64,000 bases of DNA from Shimia sp022448905 (GTDB taxonomy: Bacteria > Pseudomonadota > Alphaproteobacteria > Rhodobacterales > Rhodobacteraceae). The position numbers were made by a program, and so were the translations under genes. Below, piece by piece: positions 50,807 to 60,108 of the stretch; the first letter of the stretch is position 1, and each line of letters opens with the position of its first letter. Below the pieces are notes generated by a model. It saw only the letters and a list, made by a program, of their open reading frames with translations, searched no databases and had not been told where the DNA came from. The DNA lies in NCBI RefSeq assembly GCF_047126315.1, contig NZ_CP138953.1:2604001-2668000 (forward strand), given 5' to 3'.

Positions 50807-52300
50807 ATGAGTTTCACGCTCGCCATTGTGGGCCGCCCAAACGTGGGCAAATCCACGCTGTTCAACCGCCTTGTGGGCAAAAAACTGGCTTTGGTCGACG
50901 ACCAGCCGGGCGTCACGCGCGACCTGCGTGAGGGCGATGCCAAGCTGGCAGACCTGCGGTTCACCGTGATCGACACTGCCGGTCTGGAAGACGCCACCGA
51001 TGACAGCCTCGAAGGCCGCATGCGCCGCTTGACCGAGCGCGCGGTGGACATGGCCGACATCTGCCTCTTTATGATGGACGCTCGCACAGGGGTGACGCCC
51101 ACCGACATGGTCTTTGCCGAGATACTACGCAAGAAATCCGCGCATGTGCTGCTGGCCGCCAACAAAGGCGAAGGCAAGGCGGCGGATGCGGGCGTGCTGG
51201 ACGCCTACTCTTTGGGGCTTGGCGAACCGATCCGCCTGTCTGCGGAGCACGGCGAAGGCCTCAACGATCTGTATGCGCAGCTCATGCCTATTGCCGATGA
51301 ATTTGCCAAACGCCAAAAGGCTTTGGATGATGAAGTTGAAGTCGACGTCGAGCTCGAAGAAGACGGCGATTGGGATGACGAGTTTGACGAAGGCGGCCTG
51401 CGTCCGAGTGAGCAGATCACCGAGACCAAGCCGCTGCAGATCGCTGTGGTAGGTCGCCCGAACGCGGGTAAATCCACGCTGATCAACAAGATCATCGGTG
51501 AGGATCGTTTGCTGACCGGTCCTGAAGCGGGCATCACCCGCGATGCGATTTCGCTGCGCACCGAATGGGACGGCACCCATATGCGGATTTTTGACACCGC
51601 CGGGATGCGCAAGAAAGCCAAGGTGCAGGATAAGCTCGAGAAACTCTCCGTTGGCGATGGTCTGCGTGCGGTGAAATTTGCCGAGGTGGTTGTTGTGCTG
51701 CTGGACGCGGCGATTCCCTTTGAACAGCAAGACCTGCGCATCGCCGATCTGGCCGAACGTGAGGGCCGCGCAGTTGTGGTCGCGGTGAACAAATGGGACG
51801 TGGAAGAGCACAAGCAGGAAAAGCTGCGCGAGCTGAAAGAGGCTTTCAACCGACTTCTCCCGCAGCTGCGCGGCGCACCGCTGATCACAGTGTCTGCCAA
51901 AACCGGTCGCGGTCTTGAACGCCTTAACCAAGCGATCTTGGACGCCTATGACACCTGGAACCGTCGGATTCCGACTGCTGCGCTGAACCGCTGGCTGGTG
52001 GAGATGTTGCAACAACACCCGCCGCCCGCGCCGCAGGGCAAGCGCATCAAGCTGCGCTACATGACACAGGCCAAAACCCGTCCGCCGGGCTTTGTGGTGA
52101 TGTGTTCCCATCCCGACAAGCTGCCCGCCAGCTATTCGCGTTACCTTGTGAATGGCCTGCGGGAAACATTTGACATGCCGGGCACGCCCATCCGCCTGAC
52201 CATGCGGGGGCAGGGGGACAAAAACCCCTACAAGGGTAAGAAAAAGTCCACACCGTCCCGTCTGCGCAAGCACATCAAGGGCCGCGACGCGGGCTTCTGA
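50807..52300 (+). CDS. der: ribosome-biogenesis GTPase Der (EngA)
   Basis: 497 residues with two G domains and a KH-like end. G1 motifs are GRPNVGKSTLF near residue 8 and GRPNAGKSTLI near 216; DTAG occurs in both (VIDTAGLED, IFDTAGMRK); NKGE and NKWD are the G4 motifs. An acidic linker (DEVEVDVELEEDGDWDDEFDEG) separates the domains. The basic C-terminus binds the 50S subunit. 48 bases after bamB. Confidence 0.97.
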   Translation: MSFTLAIVGRPNVGKSTLFNRLVGKKLALVDDQPGVTRDLREGDAKLADLRFTVIDTAGLEDATDDSLEGRMRRLTERAVDMADICLFMMDARTGVTPTDMVFAEILRKKSAHVLLAANKGEGKAADAGVLDAYSLGLGEPIRLSAEHGEGLNDLYAQLMPIADEFAKRQKALDDEVEVDVELEEDGDWDDEFDEGGLRPSEQITETKPLQIAVVGRPNAGKSTLINKIIGEDRLLTGPEAGITRDAISLRTEWDGTHMRIFDTAGMRKKAKVQDKLEKLSVGDGLRAVKFAEVVVVLLDAAIPFEQQDLRIADLAEREGRAVVVAVNKWDVEEHKQEKLRELKEAFNRLLPQLRGAPLITVSAKTGRGLERLNQAILDAYDTWNRRIPTAALNRWLVEMLQQHPPPAPQGKRIKLRYMTQAKTRPPGFVVMCSHPDKLPASYSRYLVNGLRETFDMPGTPIRLTMRGQGDKNPYKGKKKSTPSRLRKHIKGRDAGF

Positions 52301-52505
52301 TCCGCCCATCAGGTATGAATTTGGAACTCTTCATGTCGCCGTGCAGCCCCTGTGCGGCGACAGGTGCATTGTGGCGTCACAAATTCGCGTTATAGTCTTG
52401 TTCAGTGGTCCGAAATTTCGCGGGTCACGTAGGCTTTAATACCTAGGCACAGTGTCCCCAGGCACGGCTCAGGCGGAAATACTGATTTGAAAAGAGAGGT
52501 TTGCG

Positions 52506-53486
52506 ATGGAGATTCGCGAGCGCTTGAAAGAATTCACTGTGCAAGACGACCGCATTGGCGCGGTCAGTTTTTTTGGCACCTTTGCTTTCTATTTTGCCAC
52601 GCTCACTCTGGCGATAGCCAATCAGGGCACATGGTACTTCCTGATCCCTATGATGATTCTGAACGGCCTCTCGGCTGTGCGGCTTTATGTTTTACAGCAT
52701 GACACAGGTCATGCCTCGCTGTTCAAAACGCGTAAACATAACGACTGGGCCGGAGAGGCGCTGTCGGTGGTGACCTTCGCGCCCTATGCCGCCATGCGCC
52801 ACAATCACAATATGCACCACAGCCATATCGGCAATCTGGAGCATCGGGAGACCGGCGAAATCCACACTATGACCGTGCGGGAATGGAATGAGGCCGGTTT
52901 TTGGGAGCGCCTGCAGTACCGGCTCTATCGCAATCCCTTTGTGCTGATCCCGCTGGGCAGCCTGTTCACCTATTTCATCCGCTACCGCTGGCCCAAAAAT
53001 GCCCACACCATGTGGAAATCGGTGCTGCTGCACAATCTGGCGATCTTTGCCTACATGGGCGTGCTCTATGTGCTGGCCGGTTGGAACGGTGTGCTAATCT
53101 GGTTCCTGGCGTCCTTCTTTGGCGGCATGGTTGGTGTCTTCATGGTCTACCTGCAGCACAATTTTGAAGACACCTATTGGGATCGCCGTCCCGATTTGGA
53201 CCCGCGTCTGGCAGCGTTGCAAGGCTCCTCCGCTTTGGATCTCGGCTGGTGGATGGATCTGGCATCGGCGAACATCGCCTATCACGACATCCACCATTTC
53301 AACGCCCGTATTCCGCACTACAATTTGCGCAAATGCCACCAGATGATCCGTGATGAATACGACCTGCCCACCATCGAGTGGCCGGAGGCGATCCGGTCGT
53401 TTTCGCTCAAACTGTGGGATGAGGAGCAGGAACGTCTGGTGCCCTTTCCAAAAAATCAGTCACAAGGCGCGGTTCCGGCGGAGTAG
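52506..53486 (+). CDS. membrane fatty acid desaturase
   Basis: 326 residues of the di-iron desaturase/hydroxylase family. Histidine boxes are HDTGH (65-69), HNHNMHH (99-105) and HDIHHFN (about 261-267). Helices lie at about 20-60 and 160-210. It probably introduces a double bond into a membrane lipid acyl chain. Substrate and position are not evident. 205 non-coding bases separate it from der. AAAGAGAGGTTTGCG precedes the ATG. An extragenic repeat and a terminator follow the stop. Confidence 0.88.
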   Translation: MEIRERLKEFTVQDDRIGAVSFFGTFAFYFATLTLAIANQGTWYFLIPMMILNGLSAVRLYVLQHDTGHASLFKTRKHNDWAGEALSVVTFAPYAAMRHNHNMHHSHIGNLEHRETGEIHTMTVREWNEAGFWERLQYRLYRNPFVLIPLGSLFTYFIRYRWPKNAHTMWKSVLLHNLAIFAYMGVLYVLAGWNGVLIWFLASFFGGMVGVFMVYLQHNFEDTYWDRRPDLDPRLAALQGSSALDLGWWMDLASANIAYHDIHHFNARIPHYNLRKCHQMIRDEYDLPTIEWPEAIRSFSLKLWDEEQERLVPFPKNQSQGAVPAE

Positions 53487-53535
53487 GCCGGGGGCCAGCC
53501 CCCGGACCCCCGGGATATTTATGGACAGATGAAAA
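53487..53535 (+). repeat. extragenic GC palindrome + CCCGGGATATTT element, copy 1
   Basis: Directly after the desaturase stop comes a GC-rich palindrome (GGGGGCCAGCCCCC), then CCCGGGATATTTATGG and an A-rich GATGAAAA end. The second part recurs at 58550-58575 after another stop codon. I recall very similar sequences between genes in other Rhodobacteraceae. Confidence 0.6.
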
Positions 53536-53562
53536 AAGCGCGGCTCCATCGGGCCGCGCTTT
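53535..53562. terminator. bidirectional terminator
   Basis: AAAGCGCGGC pairs with GCCGCGCTTT over an eight-base loop, with A and T runs on the outside. It serves both the desaturase and the convergent serS gene. Confidence 0.8.
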
Positions 53563-53584
53563 GTTTTGTTTCTGTCATAGGGAC

Positions 53585-54877
53585 TTAAACCAGCTTGCCG
53601 TCTGCGCTCAGCGTGGACTTGCCGCCCAGATACGGCACCAGCGCCTCCGGCAATTCAACAGACCCATCCGCTTGTTGGCCGTTTTCCAGCACCGCAATCA
53701 GACAGCGGCCCACGGCAAGGCCGGAGCCGTTTAGAGTGTGCACATACTCGGGCTTGCCACCGTCCGCCGGGCGGAAGCGCGCGTTCATGCGGCGGGCTTG
53801 GAAATCGCCGGTGGTGGAGACGGAGCTGATCTCGCGATAGGTGTCCTGACCCGGAATCCACGCCTCGATGTCATAGGTGCGGCGCGCGCCAAAGCCCATG
53901 TCGCCGGTACACAGCACCACGGTGCGGTACGGAATGCCCAGCTTTTCCAGGATACCCTCGGCACAGCCCAACATGCGCTTCTGCTCGTTGTCAGACTCGT
54001 CCGGGTGGGTGATCGAGACCATCTCCACCTTTTCAAACTGGTGCTGACGCAGCATGCCGGAGGTGTCTTTGCCTGCGCTGCCCGCTTCGCTGCGGAAACA
54101 CAGCGAATGCGCGGTCATGCGGATCGGCAGGGCGCTTTGTTCCAGAATGTCAGTGGCCACCGAGTAGGTGAGCGGGATTTCAGAGGTCGAGATCAACCAC
54201 CATCCGTTGGTGGTCTGATAGCTGTCTTCGGCAAATTTGGGCAGCTTATCAGTGCCATACATCGCCTCATCGCGCACCAGAACCGGTGTGTTGACCTCGG
54301 TCAGCCCGTTTTCATCGACATGCACATCGATCATGAACTGCGCCAGCGCACGGTGAATGCGGGCCACAGCGCCTTTGAGCATCACAAACCGCGCACCGGA
54401 GATTTTGGCGGCGGTCTCAAAATCCATGCTCGCGGCCACGCCGCCAATTTCGAAATGTTCAACCGGTTTGAAGTCAAAAGACTTGGGCGTGCCCCACTGT
54501 TTGATTTCGACGTTGTCGTCTTCATCTGCACCGTTTGGCACATCGTCAGCTGGCAGGTTGGCAATGCGCGCCAAAGCATCGGTCAGCTTGGCGTCGATCT
54601 CTTTGGCCTCGTTCTGCATCGCCGCCACTTCGGACTTTTTCTCGCCCACCAGTGCACGCAGCCGTTCAAATTCGGCCTCGTCGCCTTTGGCTTTGGCCGC
54701 GCCAACCTCTTTGGCCGCAGCCTTTTGCGCCGCCTGCGCCGCCTCAGCAGCAGCGATCTTGGCACGCCGCTCTTCATCCAAAGCCAACAGGGAGGATGAC
54801 ATGGCCTCATCCCCACGGCGGGTCAGGGCGGCGTCAAAAGCGGCCGGGTTTTCGCGGATCGCTTTAATGTCATGCAT
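53585..54877 (-). CDS. serS: seryl-tRNA synthetase
   Basis: 430 residues. The N-terminal 110 residues form the tRNA-binding coiled coil (AKIAAAEAAQAAQKAAAKEVG), the rest the class II core. Visible: motif 2 SLCFRSEAGSAGKDTSGMLRQHQF near residue 255, and motif 3 GSGLAVGRCLIAVLEN near 375; the serine-binding TSEIPLTY is present. It charges tRNA-Ser and tRNA-Sec. The start at 54877 follows AAGGATAAGAG, a good ribosome binding site. Confidence 0.97.
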   Translation of the reverse strand: MHDIKAIRENPAAFDAALTRRGDEAMSSSLLALDEERRAKIAAAEAAQAAQKAAAKEVGAAKAKGDEAEFERLRALVGEKKSEVAAMQNEAKEIDAKLTDALARIANLPADDVPNGADEDDNVEIKQWGTPKSFDFKPVEHFEIGGVAASMDFETAAKISGARFVMLKGAVARIHRALAQFMIDVHVDENGLTEVNTPVLVRDEAMYGTDKLPKFAEDSYQTTNGWWLISTSEIPLTYSVATDILEQSALPIRMTAHSLCFRSEAGSAGKDTSGMLRQHQFEKVEMVSITHPDESDNEQKRMLGCAEGILEKLGIPYRTVVLCTGDMGFGARRTYDIEAWIPGQDTYREISSVSTTGDFQARRMNARFRPADGGKPEYVHTLNGSGLAVGRCLIAVLENGQQADGSVELPEALVPYLGGKSTLSADGKLV

Positions 54878-55102
54878 CTCTCTTATCCTTCATGCTTGAG
54901 ATGAGTCGTTTTACGTCTCTGCTTATGCCGGAAATCTTGGTTAATCGTAACCACCCGCACGTTACAGCGACATATGCAGGCTCTTAAGGCAACAAGGCGC
55001 TCCGTCAAGCCCTTTGACACCTTGCAACTACGGCTTAAGCCCCATAGGTTCCCTGCGACTTTGCGGGGCACTGTGCCGCGCCATCTAGAGGGACCTTAAC
55101 CT

Positions 55103-55387
55103 ATGCAAGAACTCGGTCAGTTTCTGCCGCTCATTCTGATCTTTGCGATCATGTATTTCCTGCTGATCCGCCCACAGCAGAAGAAGATGAAAGAACACCA
55201 AGCCATGGTCGCCGCTGTACGCCGTGGCGATCAGATTGTGACCCAGGGTGGTCTGATCGGTAAAGTTACAAAGGTCAAAGACGACGCGGAAATCGAAGTT
55301 GAACTGGCGGAAAACGTGAAAGTGCGCGTGGTGAAATCCACCATCGCCAACGTGACCTCCAAGACCGAACCGGCCAAAGCCGAGTAA
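55103..55387 (+). CDS. yajC: preprotein translocase subunit YajC
   Basis: 94 residues. A single membrane helix (FLPLILIFAIMYFLLI) is followed by RPQQKKMKEHQAMVAAVRRGD, the family signature, and a small beta domain ending in VVKSTIANV. It belongs to the SecDF-YajC complex and is followed by secD after 30 bases. GGGACC lies before the ATG. Confidence 0.95.
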   Translation: MQELGQFLPLILIFAIMYFLLIRPQQKKMKEHQAMVAAVRRGDQIVTQGGLIGKVTKVKDDAEIEVELAENVKVRVVKSTIANVTSKTEPAKAE

Positions 55388-55417
55388 TCCAAAAACAAGA
55401 CCAACAGGGCATCTGAC

Positions 55418-57079
55418 ATGCTGCAAATTGACCTTTGGAAACGGGTCCTGATCTGGCTCACCTGTGTGGTGGGCCTGCTTCTGGCCATGCCAAACGCGTT
55501 TTATCCGAGGGTTGAGGCCCATAATGACGCCGTCGCGGCGATCGAAATGGGGGCTTCCGGCAACGGGCTGGAGGAGCAGGCGGCGATGTGGCCGTCTTTC
55601 CTGCCGTCCCGTCTGGTGAACCTGGGTCTTGATCTGCGCGGCGGTGCGCATCTTCTGGCCGAAGTACAGGTCGAGGATGTCTATGCCGCCCGCATGACCA
55701 GCTTCTGGCCGGAAGTGCGCGACCTGCTGCGCGGCGAGCGCGCCACCATCGGCACCATTCGCCAGCAACCGGGCCCAGATACGGAGCTGCGCTTCAAAAT
55801 TTCCAAGCCCGAAGCCATTCAGGAGGCCGCCAGCCTCGTGCGTGGTCTGTCGCGTCCGGTGACCTCGCTTACCGGGGCAGGGGCCAGCGACATTTTGGTC
55901 CGCACCGAAGGCGACATGATCATCGTGGAGCTGTCAGACGCGGAGAAACTCGCCTCCGATGAGCGCACAGTGCAGCAGGCGCTGGAAATCATCCGCCGCC
56001 GGATCGACGAAGTGGGTACGCGTGAGCCGACCATTCAACGTCAGGGTTCCGATCGTATCCTCATTCAGGTGCCGGGCATTGGCTCTGCCTCTGAGTTGAA
56101 AGAGATCATTGGCACCACCGCGCAGCTGACATTCAACCCGGTTGTAAGCCGCACCTCTGACGCGGACGCGCCGGCCGGTGCAGGCAACAAAGTGCTGCCG
56201 TCGATTGACGAAGAGGGCGTGTTCTACATTGTCGAAGCCGCCCCGGTTGTGACCGGCGAAGAGCTGGTGGATGCGCAGCCAAGCTTTGATCAGAACAACC
56301 GTCCGGCTGTGTCTTTCCGTTTCAACCCCACTGGGGCACGTAAGTTCGGCGATTACACTGCAGAGAACATCGGCAGCCCGTTTGCGATTGTGCTGGATGA
56401 TGAGGTGATTTCCGCCCCTGTGATCCAAAGCCACATTCCTGGCGGCTCCGGTATCATCACCGGGCGTTTCTCTGTCGAAGAAAGCACCAACCTCGCCGTG
56501 CTGCTGCGCGCAGGGGCGCTGCCAGCGGAGCTGAACTTCTTGGAAGAACGCACCATTGGGCCAGAGCTCGGCCAAGACAGCATCGAGGCGGGTCGTATTG
56601 CCTGTATCGTCGCCTTTGTCGGCGTGCTGGTCTTTATGTTCCTCAGCTACGGAACCTTTGGCGTCTTTGCCAATATCGCGCTCATCCTGAACGTCGGCCT
56701 GATCTTTGGTCTGCTGTCGCTCATCGGCGCGACGCTGACTTTGCCAGGCATTGCCGGTATCGTTTTGACCATCGGTATGGCGGTGGACGCCAACGTGCTG
56801 GTGTTTGAGCGGATCCGCGAAGAGCTGAAATCGGCAAAAGGCCCAGCCCGTGCCATCGAGCTTGGCTATGAAAAAGCCCTGTCGGCCATTCTGGACGCCA
56901 ACATCACCACCTTCATCACCGCTGTGATCCTCTTTGCCGTGGGCTCCGGCCCGGTGCGCGGCTTTGCCATCACGCTCGGCCTTGGCATCCTCACTTCGGT
57001 CTTCACCGCGATCTTTGTGACGCGCGTGCTGATCGTGATGTGGTTTGAACGCCGCCGTCCCAAGACAATCGAGGTATAA
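55418..57079 (+). CDS. secD: protein translocase subunit SecD
   Basis: 553 residues. After the first helix (VLIWLTCVVGLLLAMP) the D1 motif NLGLDLRGGAHLL occurs near residue 68; a large periplasmic region follows, then five more helices (CIVAFVGVLVFMFLSYG, IALILNVGLIFGLLSL, and others) with IGMAVDANVLVFERIREEL, the D4 motif. It uses the proton gradient to pull exported proteins through SecYEG. Followed by secF three bases after its stop. Confidence 0.97.
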   Translation: MLQIDLWKRVLIWLTCVVGLLLAMPNAFYPRVEAHNDAVAAIEMGASGNGLEEQAAMWPSFLPSRLVNLGLDLRGGAHLLAEVQVEDVYAARMTSFWPEVRDLLRGERATIGTIRQQPGPDTELRFKISKPEAIQEAASLVRGLSRPVTSLTGAGASDILVRTEGDMIIVELSDAEKLASDERTVQQALEIIRRRIDEVGTREPTIQRQGSDRILIQVPGIGSASELKEIIGTTAQLTFNPVVSRTSDADAPAGAGNKVLPSIDEEGVFYIVEAAPVVTGEELVDAQPSFDQNNRPAVSFRFNPTGARKFGDYTAENIGSPFAIVLDDEVISAPVIQSHIPGGSGIITGRFSVEESTNLAVLLRAGALPAELNFLEERTIGPELGQDSIEAGRIACIVAFVGVLVFMFLSYGTFGVFANIALILNVGLIFGLLSLIGATLTLPGIAGIVLTIGMAVDANVLVFERIREELKSAKGPARAIELGYEKALSAILDANITTFITAVILFAVGSGPVRGFAITLGLGILTSVFTAIFVTRVLIVMWFERRRPKTIEV

Positions 57080-57082
57080 GCC

Positions 57083-58051
57083 ATGCGTTTGAGACTTGTT
57101 CCCCAAGAGACCAAATGGGATTTCTTCTCCCGCCCAACGCTCTGGCTTGGCATCTCCGGCGCGCTGATGGTGGCGGCTCTGGTAAGCTTCTTCATCCAGG
57201 GACTGAACTTCGGCATCGACTTTAAGGGCGGCACCACAATCCGGACCGAAAGCGCACAGGAAGTGGTGATCGCAGATTACCGCGCCGCGCTGGAGCCGTT
57301 GGAACTGGGCGACATTTCGATCACCGAAGTGTTCGATGTGACCTTTGAAGAAGATCAAAACGTCACCATGATCCGTATCCAAGCCCAAGAAGGCGAAGAA
57401 GCGGTCACCGCCGACATGATCCGCAAAGTTGAGGCACAGCTGCAAACCGTTGCACCGGACATCACCTTTGTGTCCGTGGAATCCGTGGGTCCCAAAGTGT
57501 CCGGCGAGTTGATCACCACCGCCGTGATCGCCGTTCTGCTCGCGATTGGCGCGGTGCTTGTCTACATCTGGCTGCGCTTTGAGTGGCAGTTTGCGGTGGG
57601 GGCTGTGATGGCCTTGGTGCACGATGTGGTGCTGACCATCGGTGTGTTCTCCGAACTGCAGATCAAATTTGACCTCGCTATAATTGCGGCGCTGTTGACC
57701 ATTGTGGGCTACTCGCTCAACGACACCGTGGTTGTGTTTGACCGTGTGCGTGAGAACCTGCGTAAGTACAAGAAGATGGATCTGAAAGAGGTGCTGAACC
57801 TCTCGATCAACGAAACCCTGAGCCGGACCGTGATGACCTCCGCCACCACTTTGCTGGCGCTGATCTCGTTGTTTGTGTTGGGGGGGGACGTGATCCGTGG
57901 ATTTGTTTTTGCCATGATCTGGGGTGTGATTGTCGGGACCTATTCCTCGGTCTTTATCGCTTCCGCCGCGTTGTTGAAACTTGGCGTGAAGCGCGATTGG
58001 TCCAAGCAGGCCAACACCGCTGGCAACAAGTTTGCTGACATCGACGCATAA
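57083..58051 (+). CDS. secF: protein translocase subunit SecF
   Basis: 322 residues with six helices. The first periplasmic motif is NFGIDFKGGTTIRTE near residue 40, and the membrane motif GYSLNDTVVVFDRVREN near 210. It partners SecD. ATTGAGGTATAAGCC between the two genes carries the ribosome binding site, overlapping the end of secD. Ended by a strong terminator. Confidence 0.97.
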   Translation: MRLRLVPQETKWDFFSRPTLWLGISGALMVAALVSFFIQGLNFGIDFKGGTTIRTESAQEVVIADYRAALEPLELGDISITEVFDVTFEEDQNVTMIRIQAQEGEEAVTADMIRKVEAQLQTVAPDITFVSVESVGPKVSGELITTAVIAVLLAIGAVLVYIWLRFEWQFAVGAVMALVHDVVLTIGVFSELQIKFDLAIIAALLTIVGYSLNDTVVVFDRVRENLRKYKKMDLKEVLNLSINETLSRTVMTSATTLLALISLFVLGGDVIRGFVFAMIWGVIVGTYSSVFIASAALLKLGVKRDWSKQANTAGNKFADIDA

Positions 58052-58059
58052 TCCAAACT

Positions 58060-58096
58060 TTCGGGCGTCCCACAAATGGGGCGCCCGAAGTCTTTT
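58060..58096 (+). terminator. terminator of yajC-secDF
   Basis: A 12-bp stem (58060-58071 with 58078-58089, one G-T wobble) encloses the loop ACAAAT and is followed by GTCTTTT. Confidence 0.8.
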
Positions 58097-58137
58097 GAGA
58101 CATCCGTGAAAGTGCTTATGACGCGGGAGGACGTGCG

Positions 58138-58509
58138 ATGCAGATGACCGAAGTGACCTATGAGGATGCAATTCCCATCGACAGCTACGGCCCCGGCTTT
58201 TTCCGCATCGGCGGCGAAATCATCAAGGGCGGGGCCATCATCCATTCCAAAGGCGCGCGCAGCTGGGCAGGCTATGAGGACGTGGAGTCGGTCTTGGCCC
58301 TCAAAGATGAGATCGACTTTGTCCTGATGGGCACGGGCACCAACATGGCCCCGGTGCACAGCGCGTTTCGCGAAACCGTGGAAGCTGCGGGGATTGGGGT
58401 GGAGCCGATGGCCTCGCCCTCCGCCTGCCGCACCTACAACGTTCTGGTCAGTGAGGGCCGGCGCGTGGCGGCGGTGATGTTGCCGGTTGAAGACACTGCG
58501 AAAGAGTGA
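58138..58509 (+). CDS. Mth938-like (DUF498) protein
   Basis: 123 residues of the Mth938/NDUFAF3-like fold. ITEV-type start (TEVTYEDAIPIDSYGPGFFRI), the LMGTGTNM stretch near 65, and MASPSACRTYNVLVSEGRRVAAVMLPV near the end are typical. Mitochondrial homologues (NDUFAF3) help assemble complex I and bacterial homologues often lie beside secDF or ccm genes, as here. Precise function in bacteria is unknown. It begins 86 bases after secF, beyond the terminator. Confidence 0.88.
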   Translation: MQMTEVTYEDAIPIDSYGPGFFRIGGEIIKGGAIIHSKGARSWAGYEDVESVLALKDEIDFVLMGTGTNMAPVHSAFRETVEAAGIGVEPMASPSACRTYNVLVSEGRRVAAVMLPVEDTAKE

Positions 58510-58575
58510 GGGGCGCTGCCCCTCCTTGGCCGTAGGCGGCCAATTCCTCCCCGGGATATTTTGGGAATGAGAAAA
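58510..58575 (+). repeat. extragenic GC palindrome + CCCGGGATATTT element, copy 2
   Basis: Starting at the stop of the DUF498 gene: a GC palindrome (GGGGCGCTGCCCC), a second one (GGCCGTAGGCGGCC), then CCCCGGGATATTTTGGGAATGAGAAAA. The last part matches copy 1 at 53508-53535. Both copies follow stop codons on the same strand. Confidence 0.6.
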
Positions 58576-58636
58576 TTGGAGTTGTGCAACGTGCGTTGCG
58601 TTTACGCTCTTTGATTTAGGTTAAGGTGCGCACCCC

Positions 58637-58676
58637 CACCTCCGCGATACAGCCACGATACAGACGCTATACCGAC
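58637..58676 (+). promoter_or_regulatory. CACCTCC plus three 11-nt repeats, copy 2
   Basis: CACCTCC (58637-58643) is followed by GCGATACAGCC, ACGATACAGAC and GCTATACCGAC, three abutting 11-base units like those at 20630-20662. Here it lies 68 bases before ccmA. Either DNA-binding sites spaced one helical turn apart, or an RNA leader element. Confidence 0.6.
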
Positions 58677-58744
58677 GTCGAAATTCAGCGGGTTCAAAAG
58701 GTTAATCCTTTTGCCAGCCAAGGGGATGGGGTAAGCCTCAGAAC

Positions 58745-59365
58745 ATGATTTTACGTGTCAAAGATGTCAGCGTGGCCCGCGGCGGCGTGGCGGTTTTGGA
58801 GGGGCTGACCTTAGAGGTTGCCTCCGGTCAGGCGCTGATCTTAAAAGGCCCAAACGGCGTGGGCAAAACCACGCTCTTGCGCACGGTCGCCGGCCTGCAA
58901 CCGCCTTTCAAAGGCGAAGTAGACGCACCGGAAGAGGCGGTGGCCTACGCCGCGCACAGCGATGGGTTAAAATCCATGTTGACCGTGGAGGAAAACCTGC
59001 GGTTCTGGGCGGAAGTCTTTGCCCAGTCGGACATTGAAAAAGCCATTCAAGCCTTTGATCTTGTTGATTTGCGTAACCGCCTGGCAGGCAGTCTGTCCGC
59101 CGGTCAAAAGCGGCGTTTGGGCCTCGCGCGCCTTCTGGTGACCGGCCGCCCAATCTGGGTGTTGGACGAGCCCACCGTGTCTTTGGACACGGCATCCGTG
59201 CAACTCTTTGCCGATGCTGTGCGGGCGCATTTGGCAGGCGGCGGCAGCGCCTTGCTGGCCACCCATATTGACCTTGGTTTGGACGTGACTGTGCTGGACG
59301 TGGGCCCGTTCCGCGCCAAACAAGGCGACGCGCCGGTCAGCGGCTATGATGAGGCGTTCCTATGA
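58745..59365 (+). CDS. ccmA: heme exporter ATPase CcmA
   Basis: 206-residue ABC ATPase of the cytochrome c maturation system. Walker A LKGPNGVGKTTLL near residue 37, signature LSAGQKRRLGLARLL near 120, Walker B WVLDEPTVSLD. With CcmB and CcmC it releases heme-loaded CcmE. ATGA overlap with ccmB. The 235 bases upstream contain the 11-nt repeat leader and a GGTTAATCC-AAAAGGTT hairpin-like palindrome. Confidence 0.93.
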   Translation: MILRVKDVSVARGGVAVLEGLTLEVASGQALILKGPNGVGKTTLLRTVAGLQPPFKGEVDAPEEAVAYAAHSDGLKSMLTVEENLRFWAEVFAQSDIEKAIQAFDLVDLRNRLAGSLSAGQKRRLGLARLLVTGRPIWVLDEPTVSLDTASVQLFADAVRAHLAGGGSALLATHIDLGLDVTVLDVGPFRAKQGDAPVSGYDEAFL

Positions 59366-60018
59366 AGGCCCTGCTTTTGCGCGACTTGAAACTGGCTTTT
59401 CGCGCCGGTGGCGGCTTTGGCCTCGGCATCGCGTTTTTTCTGATTGTTGTGATACTTGTGCCCTTTTCAGTAGGCCCAGACAGTGGCCTTCTGACCAAGA
59501 TCGCCCCCGGTGTTTTGTGGCTTGGCGCCTTGCTGGCCTGCCTGCTGTCGCTGGACCGCATTCTGGCGCTGGACTGGGAGGACGGCACGCTTGATCTGGT
59601 CGCCACATCGCCGCTGCCGCTGGAAGGCGTGGTCTCAGTCAAGGCACTGGCCCATTGGCTCACCACGGGGGTGCCGCTTGTGGTCGCAGCCCCGGTCTTT
59701 GGCGTGCTGCTCAACCTGCCACCCCAAGGCTTTGTCTGGCTGGTGACATCACTGGCTTTGGGCACACCCGCACTCAGCGTGATTGGTACCTTTGGCGCGG
59801 CATTAACAGTGGGCATCAAGCGAGGCGGACTGCTGCTTTCTCTTTTGATTTTACCGCTTTACGTGCCGACGCTGATTTTTGGCGCAGAGCTGGCAAGACG
59901 CGGCGCGGAAGGTCAAGACATCACCACGCCCTTGCTGATGCTGGCGGGGATCACCTTCGGCGTGATCGCGCTTTTGCCTTTTGCAAGCGCCTTGGTGTTG
60001 CGGATGAATCTGCGCTAG
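59362..60018 (+). CDS. ccmB: heme exporter membrane protein CcmB
   Basis: 218 residues with six helices. Family features: LLLRDLKLAFRAGGGFGLGIAFFLIVVILVPF at the start, LALDWEDGTLDLVATSPLPLEGVV near 72, and LLSLLILPLYVPTLIFGAEL near 153. Forms the ABC part with CcmA. Followed after 90 bases by ccmC. Confidence 0.93.
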   Translation: MKALLLRDLKLAFRAGGGFGLGIAFFLIVVILVPFSVGPDSGLLTKIAPGVLWLGALLACLLSLDRILALDWEDGTLDLVATSPLPLEGVVSVKALAHWLTTGVPLVVAAPVFGVLLNLPPQGFVWLVTSLALGTPALSVIGTFGAALTVGIKRGGLLLSLLILPLYVPTLIFGAELARRGAEGQDITTPLLMLAGITFGVIALLPFASALVLRMNLR

Positions 60019-60108
60019 CGCGCGGACCGCTTAACCCATATCAAGGCAACAATGGTGCTCTCATGGAAGTGAAGTGCACAACTGACGACGACAAGATAGG
60101 ACACCCTC

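Noticed and set aside
55934..58171. 745-residue minus-strand frame
   Set aside because: It is antisense to secD and secF, whose domains are certain; His-rich composition is typical of a GC-rich shadow frame.
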